NCBI RefSeq assembly: GCF_002783505.1
Contig: NZ_PFGL01000067.1
Coordinates: forward strand, 46,532 to 110,531
Direction of reading: 5' to 3'
DNA length: 64,000 nt
Origin: Shewanella sp. CG12_big_fil_rev_8_21_14_0_65_47_15
GTDB lineage: Bacteria > Pseudomonadota > Gammaproteobacteria > Enterobacterales > Shewanellaceae
Of the stretch, positions 24,367 through 34,572 are shown piece by piece; within the stretch, counting starts at the first letter, position 1; every line of letters starts with the position of its first letter. The notes under the pieces are model-generated. The model did not search any database. It was given only the letters and a program-made list of their open reading frames with translations, and was not told where the DNA came from. Position numbers and translations under genes: made by a program.

Positions 24367-25431
24367 ATGCCTATTCTTCGAGCTTATTTGGCTCCATTGG
24401 CAGTGCTTTGCCTCAGTTCATACCTGGTTGCCTGCTCTACGGCAAACGAGCCCGTAAAGGCTACACCACCCACCAGTGCGGCTGTGGTAGCAGAGACTCC
24501 AACGCCCGTATTACCCGAAGCCTTGAAGGCTGAGTTTATTAAAACTCAGTTAGCACAAGGCTTTACCAGATCTGAAATCGATACCTTCCTCGCAAAAGCG
24601 AAATACAATCAAGCGGTAATAGATGCCATCACCCGCCCTTGGGAAGCCAAACCTTGGCATGTGTATTACCCGATTTTCTTAACCGAGAAACGCCTCGCAG
24701 CCGGGCTCGCCTTCTGGAACAAACACGAGGCCACCATCGCCAAGGCGGCGGCTAAATACCAAGTCGACCCACAGATTATTGTCGCCATTATTGGGATTGA
24801 AACCTTCTACGGCCAATACACAGGCAATTATCCTGTGATTGATGCGCTCTATACCTTAGGGTTTTATTACGAACCGAGAGCCACCTTTTTCCGCAAGGAA
24901 TTTGGCGAGTTGATGACATTAGTCAAAGAAGAACACTTAGACATTGATAGCCTCAAGGGTTCCTATGCTGGCGCTATGGGCTATGGGCAGTTTATCCCCT
25001 CAAGTTACCGCCACTACGCCGTCGATTTCGATAACAGCGGCAATCGCGATCTATTACAAAGCCCAGAAGATGCCATTGGCAGTGTCGCCAACTATTTCCA
25101 CAAACACGGTTGGCAAGCCAATACGCCGGTCGCCCTGCCTTTAGCCAATAACAGCCAAACCACCCCCAAAGCCAAAGTGTGGGCGGGTGAAAAACTCAAC
25201 TATCGAGTGGCCGATATTTTATCGCCGAGCCTATCTCTGGCCGATGCGGGGGATTTAGATGTATCGCAAAAGGCGATGCTCATTGAGCTTGAACAAGCGG
25301 ATCACAGTGATTACTGGCTTGGCTTAAATAACTTTTATGTGATCACCCGTTATAATCGTAGCCCTTTGTATTCAATGGCCGTTTATCAATTTAGCCAACA
25401 ACTAAAAGAACAGCATGCCACTAAAAAATAA
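24367..25431 (+). CDS. mltB: Lytic murein transglycosylase B
   Basis: IVAIIGIETFYGQYTGNYPVIDALYTLGF; SYAGAMGYGQFIPSSYR. Confidence 0.96.
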   Translation: MPILRAYLAPLAVLCLSSYLVACSTANEPVKATPPTSAAVVAETPTPVLPEALKAEFIKTQLAQGFTRSEIDTFLAKAKYNQAVIDAITRPWEAKPWHVYYPIFLTEKRLAAGLAFWNKHEATIAKAAAKYQVDPQIIVAIIGIETFYGQYTGNYPVIDALYTLGFYYEPRATFFRKEFGELMTLVKEEHLDIDSLKGSYAGAMGYGQFIPSSYRHYAVDFDNSGNRDLLQSPEDAIGSVANYFHKHGWQANTPVALPLANNSQTTPKAKVWAGEKLNYRVADILSPSLSLADAGDLDVSQKAMLIELEQADHSDYWLGLNNFYVITRYNRSPLYSMAVYQFSQQLKEQHATKK

Positions 25432-26251
25432 TATTTTACTACTGGCTATTATTGCGCTCAGTTTCACACTAGCAGCCTGTTCGAGTAGCAATAACACTGC
25501 CGCCAGCAAAAAGAATATGGATCCAAACAAGGGTCGGTATTCGCTTAGAAACGATAAGATGCCACTCAATCCACCCAATGTGGAACATGTGCCAAACGCG
25601 ACCCCTAAATATGAGCCCTACAGTCGTCGCGGCAATAAACCCTATACGGTTTATGGAGAGTCTTACAGTGTGATGAATACCGATCAAGGTTTTACCGAAA
25701 CGGGCCGCGCCTCATGGTATGGCGAAAAGTTTCACGGCTATGAGACCTCCAACGGTGAGCCCTATGATATGTATTCGATGTCAGGGGCACACAAAACTTT
25801 GCCCTTACCTAGCTATGCCAAAATCACCAACTTAGATAATAACAAGCAGGTGATCATTCGCATCAATGATCGTGGCCCATTCCACTCGGACCGCATTCTC
25901 GATGTCTCCTACGCCGCCGCCTATAAACTGGGTATGTTAGGCACGGGGACGGCACGCATAAAGCTCGATGTGATCTATGTCGGCAGCCTTGCCGCCACCA
26001 ATAGCGCCGTGGCTAGTGCCCAAGATTCTGGCAACCATTATATTCAGTTAGTGGCATCAAAAGATCAGCTAAAGCTGAAGAAAATGGCAAAGGAACTTGA
26101 GCAGAAATACCAAGTTCAGAGCCGTGTACAAGCGGCAAACAATATGTATAGGCTGCAACTCGGCCCCATAGGTCAACCTGAACTTGCCGATAGATTGCTT
26201 AACAAAGTCAAGCAAGACGGCTATCCTGAGGGCTATATGGTGTTAGAGTAG
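25415..26251 (+). CDS. rlpA: Septal ring lytic transglycosylase RlpA
   Basis: GRASWYGEKFHGYETSNGEPYDMYSMSGAHKTLPLPSYAKI; C-terminal SPOR-like. Confidence 0.95.
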   Translation: MPLKNNILLLAIIALSFTLAACSSSNNTAASKKNMDPNKGRYSLRNDKMPLNPPNVEHVPNATPKYEPYSRRGNKPYTVYGESYSVMNTDQGFTETGRASWYGEKFHGYETSNGEPYDMYSMSGAHKTLPLPSYAKITNLDNNKQVIIRINDRGPFHSDRILDVSYAAAYKLGMLGTGTARIKLDVIYVGSLAATNSAVASAQDSGNHYIQLVASKDQLKLKKMAKELEQKYQVQSRVQAANNMYRLQLGPIGQPELADRLLNKVKQDGYPEGYMVLE

Positions 26252-26399
26252 TGAGCACTCACAACCCTAATATATCGATTTAGCTGAAAAATACCGCGGA
26301 TGAAGGAACCTTCACTGAAATCCCCTGTCGAAGGGTGGTATACTTTCGAAGCTATTTAGCCCTTTCCATTCAATACAACCAAAAAGACGTGCCAAGTTA

Positions 26400-27575
26400 A
26401 TGATGAATTTTGTCAAAAGTCCCATTAAAACATTGCTGCTAATCTCTAGTGCCTCTCTCCCTGTTTATGCTGCGCAGCCGATTGTTACCCCCGATGCACC
26501 GACAGTTGCCGCCAAGGCTTACGTCTTGATGGATTATAATTCAGGCCAAATTATTGCCGAAAGCAATGCCTATGAAAGCCTAAATCCCGCGAGCTTGACT
26601 AAAATGATGACCAGTTATGTTATCGGTCAAGAAATTAAAGCTGGCAATGTTTCCCCCGATGATGATGTCACCATCAGTAAAAACGCTTGGTCTAAGAACT
26701 TCTCTGACTCTTCTAAGATGTTTATCGAAGTGGGCAAAACCGTTAAGGTGTCCGACCTAAACCGCGGCATTATCATTCAATCGGGCAACGATGCCTGTGT
26801 GGCTATGGCCGAACATATTGCTGGTACTGAAGATGCCTTCGTTGACATGATGAACTCATGGTCTAAGCAATTGGGCATGCGTGACAGCTACTTCGAAAAC
26901 TCCCACGGTCTAGATTCTGAAAACCACAAATCTACCGCCTATGATATGGCATTATTAGGCGCCGCGTTAATTCGCGACGTCCCAGAAGAATACCGAGTCT
27001 ACAGCGAAAAATTCTATACCTTCAATGGCATCAAACAATATAACCGCAACGGTTTATTGTGGGATAACAGCATGAATGTCGACGGTATTAAAACCGGTCA
27101 CACCTCAGGTGCAGGTTACAACTTAGTCGCATCGGCCACCAAAGATGGCATGCGTTTAATTTCAGTGGTGATGGGCACTCAAAGTGAATCCGCCCGTAAG
27201 GCCGAAAGTAAAAAACTGCTGACCTATGGTTTCCGTTTCTTTGAAACGGTTACGCCCTACAAGGCGGGTGATAGCTTCGTCACCCAGCAAATTTGGTACG
27301 GTGACAAGAGCACAGTCGATTTAGGCGTGGCAACCGACACACCTATTACCATCAGCCGCGGCCGTGCTAAGGACCTAAAAGCTAACTTTGAACTGACTAA
27401 GCCATTAGATGCGCCTTTGAAGAAAGGTGAAACTGTCGGGCGTTTATTCTTCCAACTCGACGGTAAAGATATTGCCCAATATCCCCTAGTGACCCTACAA
27501 GAAGTTAACGAAGGAAGTTGGTTTAGCAAATTAGTGGACTACTTTAAACAACTGTTTGCGGGTTGGTTTAGCTAA
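26400..27575 (+). CDS. dacA: D-alanyl-D-alanine carboxypeptidase (PBP5/6 family)
   Basis: LNPASLTKMMTSYVI; SGNDACVAMAEHI; KTGHTSGAGYNLVASA. Confidence 0.96.
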   Translation: MMNFVKSPIKTLLLISSASLPVYAAQPIVTPDAPTVAAKAYVLMDYNSGQIIAESNAYESLNPASLTKMMTSYVIGQEIKAGNVSPDDDVTISKNAWSKNFSDSSKMFIEVGKTVKVSDLNRGIIIQSGNDACVAMAEHIAGTEDAFVDMMNSWSKQLGMRDSYFENSHGLDSENHKSTAYDMALLGAALIRDVPEEYRVYSEKFYTFNGIKQYNRNGLLWDNSMNVDGIKTGHTSGAGYNLVASATKDGMRLISVVMGTQSESARKAESKKLLTYGFRFFETVTPYKAGDSFVTQQIWYGDKSTVDLGVATDTPITISRGRAKDLKANFELTKPLDAPLKKGETVGRLFFQLDGKDIAQYPLVTLQEVNEGSWFSKLVDYFKQLFAGWFS

Positions 27576-27590
27576 CGATATTAAACAAAA

Positions 27591-27625
27591 ACATTAAGGC
27601 CACCGACAGGTGGCCTTAATGTTTT
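27591..27625 (+). terminator. Terminator after dacA
   Basis: acattaaggccacc-gaca-ggtggccttaatgtttt. Confidence 0.8.
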
Positions 27626-27740
27626 GAGGGCACAGCTAAAGATGCGAGTGTTGCCTCTTTAGGCGGTTTGGGTATATCCCTTGATATCGGGTATAATTGC
27701 CACCATATAGATCCCATTAAGATAGTTACGAGCACTGATT

Positions 27741-28007
27741 ATGTTGAACACTAAATTTGATGAACTGATGGATTTCCCCTGTGCATTCCCCTTTAAAGTC
27801 GTCGGAGATGCCCATGAAGCCCTAACCGATAGAGTGGTTGCCGTCGTTCAAAAGCACGCACCGGGTGACTATTCCCCCACCACAAAGACCTCTAGCAAAG
27901 GGAGCTACTACTCGATCACGATTCGCGTCACTGTGACCAGTAAAGACCATATCGAAATCCTGTACACAGAACTTGCCGCCGTCGAAGGAGTACGTCGCGT
28001 ACTATAA
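27741..28007 (+). CDS. ybeD: DUF493 family protein YbeD
   Basis: [38 protein letters not shown]; dacA-ybeD-lipB order. Confidence 0.95.
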   Translation: MLNTKFDELMDFPCAFPFKVVGDAHEALTDRVVAVVQKHAPGDYSPTTKTSSKGSYYSITIRVTVTSKDHIEILYTELAAVEGVRRVL

Positions 28008-28085
28008 GTATTCTTCGAGATCATCAAATGTGATCTGTCTTACATTTATGGTTATAATGCCGCCACTCAATTTTAAGGGGAGAGG

Positions 28086-28745
28086 TTGCCCTTGCAAGAA
28101 ACGACTTTGCATATTCGGCATCTAGGTCAGCAAGATTACGAGTCAGTTTGGCATGCGATGCAACAATACACTGACACCCGTAACGGCGACAGCCCAGATG
28201 AGCTGTGGATCGTAGAACACCCTCCCGTGTTTACCCAAGGCCAAGCAGGCAAGAGCGAACATATCTTGAATGCCGGTGACATTCCCGTTATCCAAGTGGA
28301 TCGTGGTGGACAAGTCACCTACCACGGTCCAGGACAACTGGTGGTTTATCCTCTTCTCGATATCAAACGTAGTAAACTCGGTGTACGCCAGCTTGTGACG
28401 CATATAGAGCAAAGCATTATCGATATGCTCGCTAAATATGATATCCAAGCATACGCTAAGGCCGATGCACCGGGCGTATATGTCAATGAACGCAAAATCG
28501 CCTCACTAGGATTACGTATTCGAAAAGGCTGTTCATTCCACGGCTTAGCGCTTAATGTCGATATGGATCTCGCCCCTTTCCGCCGCATTAACCCCTGCGG
28601 TTATGCTGGCCTTGAAATGGTGCAATGTAAGGAGCTTAGCGGCCCACAAACCGTGATGGAAGCTGGCGAGCAACTCACTATTACCTTTAGCCAACTATTG
28701 GGCTACCAACATCTAGTTCATCATCAAGGATTAGCAGCGTCATGA
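28086..28745 (+). CDS. lipB: Octanoyltransferase
   Basis: [47 protein letters not shown]. Confidence 0.97.
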   Translation: MPLQETTLHIRHLGQQDYESVWHAMQQYTDTRNGDSPDELWIVEHPPVFTQGQAGKSEHILNAGDIPVIQVDRGGQVTYHGPGQLVVYPLLDIKRSKLGVRQLVTHIEQSIIDMLAKYDIQAYAKADAPGVYVNERKIASLGLRIRKGCSFHGLALNVDMDLAPFRRINPCGYAGLEMVQCKELSGPQTVMEAGEQLTITFSQLLGYQHLVHHQGLAAS

Positions 28746-29707
28746 ATAGGCCTGAACGTTTACAACCCGGAGTAAAATTAAGAGATGCCGATAAGGTGTC
28801 GCGTATTCCGGTCAAGATAGTGCCCTCCGAGCGCGATACTATGCTGCGCAAACCCGATTGGTTACGGGTAAAGTTGCCCGCATCGAATCAACGCATTTTA
28901 GAGATTAAACAGGCGCTGCGCTCTAATGGTCTGCATTCTGTATGCGAAGAAGCCTCCTGCCCTAACCTCGCCGAATGCTTTAACCACGGTACGGCAACCT
29001 TTATGATTTTGGGTGCAATTTGTACCCGTCGTTGCCCATTCTGTGATGTCGCCCATGGTCGTCCGCTTAAGCCCGACGCCGAAGAGCCGGTTAAATTGGC
29101 GCAAACGATCCGCGATATGAAGCTGAAATACGTGGTCATTACTTCGGTAGATCGTGACGATTTACGTGATGGTGGCGCCCAGCATTTTGCCGATTGTATC
29201 CGCGAAATTCGTAAACTTAATCCAGATATCAAGATCGAAACCTTAGTGCCTGATTTCCGTGGTCGTATCGATGCTGCCTTAGATATTTTATCGACTGAGC
29301 CGCCCGATGTGTTCAACCACAACTTAGAAACGGCGCCAATGCATTATCGTAAGGCGCGTCCAGGTGCGAATTACCAATGGTCGCTCGATCTGCTCAAACG
29401 CTTTAAAGAACGTCATCCCAATGTGCCCACTAAATCTGGCCTGATGATGGGCTTAGGTGAAACCAACGAAGAAATCGCCCAAGTGCTGCGGGATCTACGT
29501 GAGCACAAGGTTGAAATGCTGACCTTAGGCCAATACCTACAACCGTCTAAGTTCCACTTGCCGGTTGAACGTTATGTGCCACCCGCCGAGTTTGCCGAAC
29601 TTAAAGCCTTAGCCGATGAGTTAGGTTTTACCCATGCAGCCTGTGGCCCATTAGTGCGCTCAAGCTACCATGCGGATCTGCAAGCCCAAGGTAAAGAAGT
29701 TAAATAA
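28742..29707 (+). CDS. lipA: Lipoyl synthase
   Basis: [39 protein letters not shown]. Confidence 0.98.
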   Translation: MNRPERLQPGVKLRDADKVSRIPVKIVPSERDTMLRKPDWLRVKLPASNQRILEIKQALRSNGLHSVCEEASCPNLAECFNHGTATFMILGAICTRRCPFCDVAHGRPLKPDAEEPVKLAQTIRDMKLKYVVITSVDRDDLRDGGAQHFADCIREIRKLNPDIKIETLVPDFRGRIDAALDILSTEPPDVFNHNLETAPMHYRKARPGANYQWSLDLLKRFKERHPNVPTKSGLMMGLGETNEEIAQVLRDLREHKVEMLTLGQYLQPSKFHLPVERYVPPAEFAELKALADELGFTHAACGPLVRSSYHADLQAQGKEVK

Positions 29708-29729
29708 GTCATTATTGGCTTTTAAAATA

Positions 29730-29756
29730 AAAACAGCGCATTAGCGCTGTTTTTTT
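29730..29756 (+). terminator. Terminator after lipA
   Basis: aaaacagcgc-atta-gcgctgttttttt. Confidence 0.85.
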
Positions 29757-29800
29757 ATGGCTGAAATAGATAAACCATCAAGCTGCTAGGTTTACACCCA

Positions 29801-30262
29801 TCAAACGAGGGGTAAATCCATTAAGAGTGCATCTTCCTTACCCTTACCCTCACCCAAAGAATAGTATCCCCTACGGCGACCGGATTCCGTAAACCCAGCC
29901 TGTTGGTATAGATGACGCGCCGTGGCATTTGATTCCCGCACTTCGAGCATGACCACCACAGCGCCCGAAGATTTTGCAACATCAATCACCTCTTTTAACA
30001 ATAACCGCCCATAGCCATGGCCCTGCTGCGCAGGATCGATACAGATATCAATCAGGGTCACCTCATCGACAATCTGCTGAATGATCGCAAATCCCAGCAG
30101 AGTATTAGCCTCAGTCTTTAATCCGAGTACCCGATATAAGCGACCGAAACAATCGGCAAGATTGCCCTCGCTCATAGGGTGGGAGTGTGCCTTGCCTTCA
30201 ATGCTGACCATTTGGCTAAGATCACTGGGCTCGAGACAAACTAACTGTAATTGCTCTGTCAT
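29801..30262 (-). CDS. rimI: Ribosomal protein S18 alanine N-acetyltransferase
   Basis: GNAT: DICIDPAQQGHGYGRLLLKEVID; VRESNATARHLYQQAGFTESGRRRGYY; start placed at MTEQLQLV. Confidence 0.92.
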   Translation of the reverse strand: MTEQLQLVCLEPSDLSQMVSIEGKAHSHPMSEGNLADCFGRLYRVLGLKTEANTLLGFAIIQQIVDEVTLIDICIDPAQQGHGYGRLLLKEVIDVAKSSGAVVVMLEVRESNATARHLYQQAGFTESGRRRGYYSLGEGKGKEDALLMDLPLV

Positions 30263-30308
30263 ATTTTTAGGGTATTGAGTATTCACACGGGGTTTCCAGA
30301 TCCAGTTT

Positions 30309-30671
30309 TTAAAGGTCGTTTGATGCTTGGGGCTGCTGCTCACGCCACTGCCAAATCTGCGCCCACAGGGCGCGTTTTGCCCCACTGTCCGCGAGTAAAG
30401 CGGCAAGCGGCTCCGACACTAACCAAGCGGTGCGTGGCCTGACTTTATGGCGGCGTAAATCCCAAACAATTTGCTTACCCTTATGGGGTTCACAATCGAA
30501 ATCGCATTCTTCACGTTTTACGTCGATAAGCGTTAGCACAGCGTCAATAAGTGGCTCAGCCTCGGGTAACTCACCGTTTTCATCCCAAATCACTAAATAA
30601 GGTTTCACCTTAGTGTCGCGCACTCGCCAAGTTGTCACATTCATGGCGGTTAAATAGGCTAATTTATTCAT
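30309..30671 (-). CDS. holD: DNA polymerase III subunit psi
   Basis: 120 aa, pairs with rimI; MNKLAYLTAMNVTTWRVRD ... KGKQIVWDLRRHK. Confidence 0.8.
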   Translation of the reverse strand: MNKLAYLTAMNVTTWRVRDTKVKPYLVIWDENGELPEAEPLIDAVLTLIDVKREECDFDCEPHKGKQIVWDLRRHKVRPRTAWLVSEPLAALLADSGAKRALWAQIWQWREQQPQASNDL

Positions 30672-30924
30672 TAGGGTCAGTTTTATTCAATTCAAGTATC
30701 GACTCACAATATGTCGCTAGGATAGCAGTTCTACCTAGGCATTGTTACTGCAACGCGGCTAATGCAGTTGAGAAGAAGCCGATTAATAGCAGCGCCATTA
30801 CGACGTTTAACGCAGGAAAGTTCAATCGAATTTATAGATGTATAAAATCTAATTTACTCATTTTACATTTAATATCAGAAGATTAGACTGAACACATTCA
30901 ATGAGACAATAGCAGGAGAACGCC

Positions 30925-31392
30925 ATGATAAACATAGGTATCAATCAAGCCAACAGAGAAGAAATCGCCGCAGGCCTCAACCAACTCTTGGCCGACAGCT
31001 ACAGTCTGTATCTTAAGACCCACAGCTTTCACTGGAACGTTACCGGCCCCATGTTTACTAGCCTACATTTGCTATTTGAACAACAGTATACCGAACTTGC
31101 CCTTGCGGTAGACCTTATCGCAGAGCGAGTACGTGCATTAGGCGCCAGAGCGCTAGGGTCATATTCGGCCTATGCCGCACTGACCGAGATTAAAGAAGAT
31201 CAGGGCGTCACCAAAGCCGAAACCATGATCCGTGAATTGTTAAACGATCAAGAGTTAGTGATCCGTAATGCCAGAGCCCTGTATCCACTGGTGGGTCAAG
31301 CTAATGATGAAGCAACAGCGGATCTGCTCACCCAACGCATTCAAATCCATGAGAAAAATGCCTGGATGTTGCGTAGCTTATTAACGGAATAA
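30925..31392 (+). CDS. dps: Dps-family ferritin-like protein
   Basis: LADSYSLYLKTHSFHWNVTGPMFTSLHLLFEQQYTELALAVDLIAERVRALG. Confidence 0.95.
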   Translation: MINIGINQANREEIAAGLNQLLADSYSLYLKTHSFHWNVTGPMFTSLHLLFEQQYTELALAVDLIAERVRALGARALGSYSAYAALTEIKEDQGVTKAETMIRELLNDQELVIRNARALYPLVGQANDEATADLLTQRIQIHEKNAWMLRSLLTE

Positions 31393-31423
31393 TTCACTAA
31401 CCGTATTGCTGCACAAGCCAAAC

Positions 31424-31459
31424 AAAAAGTCGCCAAGCATAACCGCTTGGCGACTTTTT
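31424..31459. terminator. Terminator between dps and the convergent remnant
   Basis: aaaaagtcgccaagc...gcttggcgacttttt. Confidence 0.85.
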
Positions 31460-31461
31460 CT

Positions 31462-31911
31462 TTAAAGCGACATCACTAGGGTTAACATGCAAAGTCCAAT
31501 CACCCAAATCACCTGCAGCCAGAGGGTGTGATAACTCCCCATCCAAGAGACGTTAATCACTAAGATTTCCAGCGCGATTAAAAACACACCACATTTAAGC
31601 AAAAATGCGCGGGCAGAACGGGGTTTCCCCTGACGAGGGTGAGCATAAAGCCATGCAGAAATGCCCGTTAAAAACACAAATACTGGCGCACAAAAATGCG
31701 CGGCAAAACGGCTTAAAAACAGCGCCCAAGAGGTCGAACTTAAATCCATAGGATCGCTCACCTGCATATGCAGGAAAAAGCGTTCCCGCACATGGTCGAG
31801 CAGCATAATGAGCATCACCAGACCGCGCATCATATCGATACTTTGAATGCGCGCACTGCGAATACTCGGTGCTAGGGTTTTCCCTTGGTAATTCATAGGG
31901 CTAGAACTCAT
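31462..31911 (-). pseudogene. N-terminal fragment of a DUF1624-type membrane acyltransferase
   Basis: RIQSIDMMRGLVMLIMLLDHVRERFF ... LTGISAWLYAH; stops after 149 aa although the family is normally a several-hundred-aa multi-TM protein. Confidence 0.7.
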
Positions 31912-32376
31912 AACTTAGGCCCACTTTAATGCTTCTAGGCTCACCGGGCACAGCCCAAAGCGCCGAATAACTGCTGGCGATATAGTGCTCATCCAATAAG
32001 TTATCCAAATTTATCCCAAGGATGAAGTTGTCGCTCAAGTGAGTATTCATAAACAGCCCAAGCAACTGATACGACGGTAATTGGAAACTCGGATCGGCAG
32101 AATCACCGAGGCGCGAATCCACATACCGCCAGCTCAGTCCTAAATGTCCATCGATAGAAAATGCATTCAAATCCCGCTTCAAAATCATACTCGCGGTATG
32201 TTTGGGCACATTCACCAGTGGACTTCCCGCAGGGATAAGCATGCCCCAGTCGGGGTTTAAGCTGTCGTTGGCGGTACGGGTATTCAGATAGGCATAGGAT
32301 AATTTTGCTTGTAAAGCTTCCGTCAACTCGGCGGCTACATCGAGTTCAACACCGCTATTTTTGGCTTTACCTAAGC
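31901..32376 (-). pseudogene. C-terminal fragment of a TonB-dependent receptor
   Basis: Beta-barrel end ...FILGINLDNLLDEHYIASSYSALWAVPGEPRSIKVGLSYEF; frame opens to about 32376 (SGVELDVAAEL), no plug domain. Confidence 0.8.
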
Positions 32377-32487
32377 CGCAGAGCTTAAATGTTACAAGGG
32401 GTATACGACAGTTTGTAAGAGAAAATGATAACCGCGAATGGATATTAAGAGCGTGCAGAATATATTGAGGCTAAATGGCAGAAAATA

Positions 32488-32519
32488 AAACGGCTCGCAT
32501 ATTTCTATGCAAGCCGTTG
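32488..32519 (-). terminator. Terminator of tRNA-Trp transcript
   Basis: aacggctcgcat-atttct-atgcaagccgtt (one mismatch), T-run on minus strand. Confidence 0.7.
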
Positions 32520-32526
32520 TTTTATT

Positions 32527-32603
32527 TGGCAGGGGTGGCAGGACTCGAACCCGCAACCATCGGTTTTGGAGACCGCTGTTCTACCAATTGGAACTACACC
32601 CCT
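32527..32603 (-). tRNA. tRNA-Trp (CCA)
   Basis: AGGGGTGTAGTTCCAATTGGTAGAACAGCGGTCTCCAAAACCGATGGTTGCGGGTTCGAGTCCTGCCACCCCTGCCA. Confidence 0.95.
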
Positions 32604-32801
32604 GTTGACGTGGGGCATTATGCTAAAAGCACTCCCAAAGGTAAAGGACTTTTTATGACAAACTCTATTAACTGAGGATTTTTCAAACAAGTTTTACTAT
32701 GCATGTTGATTTTGAAAGCATAATGCTGAAAAACGCGCCACTAAAATCCATCAAGAACCCATCAAGTTGTAGAGCCTTCGGGGAATAAAGCTTTTCCACT
32801 A

Positions 32802-32833
32802 CCTTCAAGCCTTCAAGCCTTCAAGCCTTCAAG
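32802..32833. repeat. Octanucleotide tandem repeat, CCTTCAAG x4
   Basis: Four perfect consecutive ccttcaag units. Confidence 0.95.
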
Positions 32834-32972
32834 AGTGTTATCGCCAATTACCTAGCCCAAAAGAACCGCTCTATAAACGCAGTTATCGAAAAAATATCTG
32901 AGTTCGATTTATAAAATCGGCGTTTTATAGTATAAGCATCGTCAATTTCATACACTGCTCGACGGAACCAAA

Positions 32973-33311
32973 ATGTCAGACAAATTTTTCTTTAAAGGCC
33001 GCCGCACGCCTAAGCCAAAACATGAAAGTTATGGTTACAACACTAAGCGCGTGACTAAGCCGGGCACCGAAGCCTCACCGCTGGAACTCGTAGTGAATAG
33101 CGAAGCGCGTAAACTCGAAGTAGAGGCGATTGTTGCCGAGCATCAACTGTTCGCTAATATCGAAGTCAATGCCGACGTTGCTGAAGATATCCTTGAATTA
33201 GAAGGTTTATTGAATAAACCTAAAACTACAACGTTCGAGAAAAAACCAAATCGTAACGAGCCTTGTGCCTGTGGTAGCGGTCAAAAATTCAAGAAGTGCT
33301 GCGGCAAGTAA
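32973..33311 (+). CDS. SEC-C metal-binding motif protein (PBPRA1643-like)
   Basis: C-terminal NRNEPCACGSGQKFKKCCGK. Confidence 0.88.
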   Translation: MSDKFFFKGRRTPKPKHESYGYNTKRVTKPGTEASPLELVVNSEARKLEVEAIVAEHQLFANIEVNADVAEDILELEGLLNKPKTTTFEKKPNRNEPCACGSGQKFKKCCGK

Positions 33312-33422
33312 GCGCGTTAATCAGCGTTATAAGTAATAAAATAGATAGGGACTTTTGCTGAGACGCTTTTGTGCGTCGGGAATCGCCCCTTTTCTCCCCC
33401 ATTTTAGTTTCTTTCCCCAAAG

Positions 33423-34364
33423 CTAATCCTCTAGCTTTGAGATAAAAATCCGCTGTAAATCGTTATTCCATAGCTGAATAATTTTGCGGGTCCTTTCTTT
33501 ATTCCAAAAACATTTACCAAATAAAATCAATCCCGCACCTTCAAGATCCCGTTTATCTTCTATTTCAAATTGCGCCAATAATGGCTGTTTTATCCCATCG
33601 ATAGGAATGCCGATATCTTTACTGTCGGCGGGATTAAGCCAGCTCATCGTCGAGTCTGTGTGGGAGATAGTGCCCCAATACATATGGGGTTTGTTATCGA
33701 GCGGGTCGGCATCGGCGAAGTTGACGAACAAATTCTTCGCCCGCCAACGGTATTTGCGCTCACTGTCTGTGTATACCCAGAGATCTGATTTCGCCAGATC
33801 GGTTCCACGCAATAAACTGTGCAGTAACTTTTCGAGCCCCTGGCTTGGCACCCGTTTATCGGTTGTGTGCGTAGCAGTGCTAACTTGATAGTCTGTTTTC
33901 GACTCTTGCACTTGACCATCCATTGACGGTGCAACAGGTACTGGTGACGACTGAGATATAGCAGATGACTTAAGCGTTGGCGCTGTTTTATTTGCAGATG
34001 GCGCGCTTGACGCTTTGTTTGCGGGAGAATGGCGGCGGGGTTTGCGGCTAAAATCAATCATTAACGCATCGGCATCCACCAGCTGTTGCTGCACTTCGAT
34101 GGCATCTTGTTCTTCACGGGATTTCTGCGCCGAAGGTTTAAATTCAATGCAATCGGCTTGGTGATATCTGGAGCCGAAACAAGCGGCTTTGCCATCCTTT
34201 GAAGCTTTACGGAAATACGCTTTACCGCCGCACGCGGGGCAAATTAACCATTGCCGCAAACGCTCGATATCTTCATCTGGCAACTGTTGAAACTTAAAAA
34301 CACTATAAGTCGTTCTCGCAGTTAAATGATCCTCGGTGTCGAGTTCACAAATAGCATCTAACAT
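33423..34364 (-). CDS. Hypothetical protein with N-terminal Cys-based zinc-binding region
   Basis: LICPACGGKAYFRKASKDGKAACFGSRYHQADC; 313 aa. Confidence 0.6.
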   Translation of the reverse strand: MLDAICELDTEDHLTARTTYSVFKFQQLPDEDIERLRQWLICPACGGKAYFRKASKDGKAACFGSRYHQADCIEFKPSAQKSREEQDAIEVQQQLVDADALMIDFSRKPRRHSPANKASSAPSANKTAPTLKSSAISQSSPVPVAPSMDGQVQESKTDYQVSTATHTTDKRVPSQGLEKLLHSLLRGTDLAKSDLWVYTDSERKYRWRAKNLFVNFADADPLDNKPHMYWGTISHTDSTMSWLNPADSKDIGIPIDGIKQPLLAQFEIEDKRDLEGAGLILFGKCFWNKERTRKIIQLWNNDLQRIFISKLED

Positions 34365-34572
34365 AGTGTTCTCCTTTATTTTCGACTACTGGCAATACCG
34401 CTGTCTATGCCCAAGCATTAACCCCAAGAGTGACAACACTTAACAGAAGCAAGATGCCAAGCACAGGGTAAATCAAGCCTAAAGTGCTAGTGCCCTGCAC
34501 GTTCGCATCTGACACTCGCATCTAAGTATAAGGGCGCGATTTTAGCTGCTACGTCATCTTGGGTTCTGCACT

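Noticed and set aside
30632-30886. 84-aa + strand ORF upstream of dps
   Set aside because: Overlaps holD start on the other strand, no recognisable domain, poor start context.
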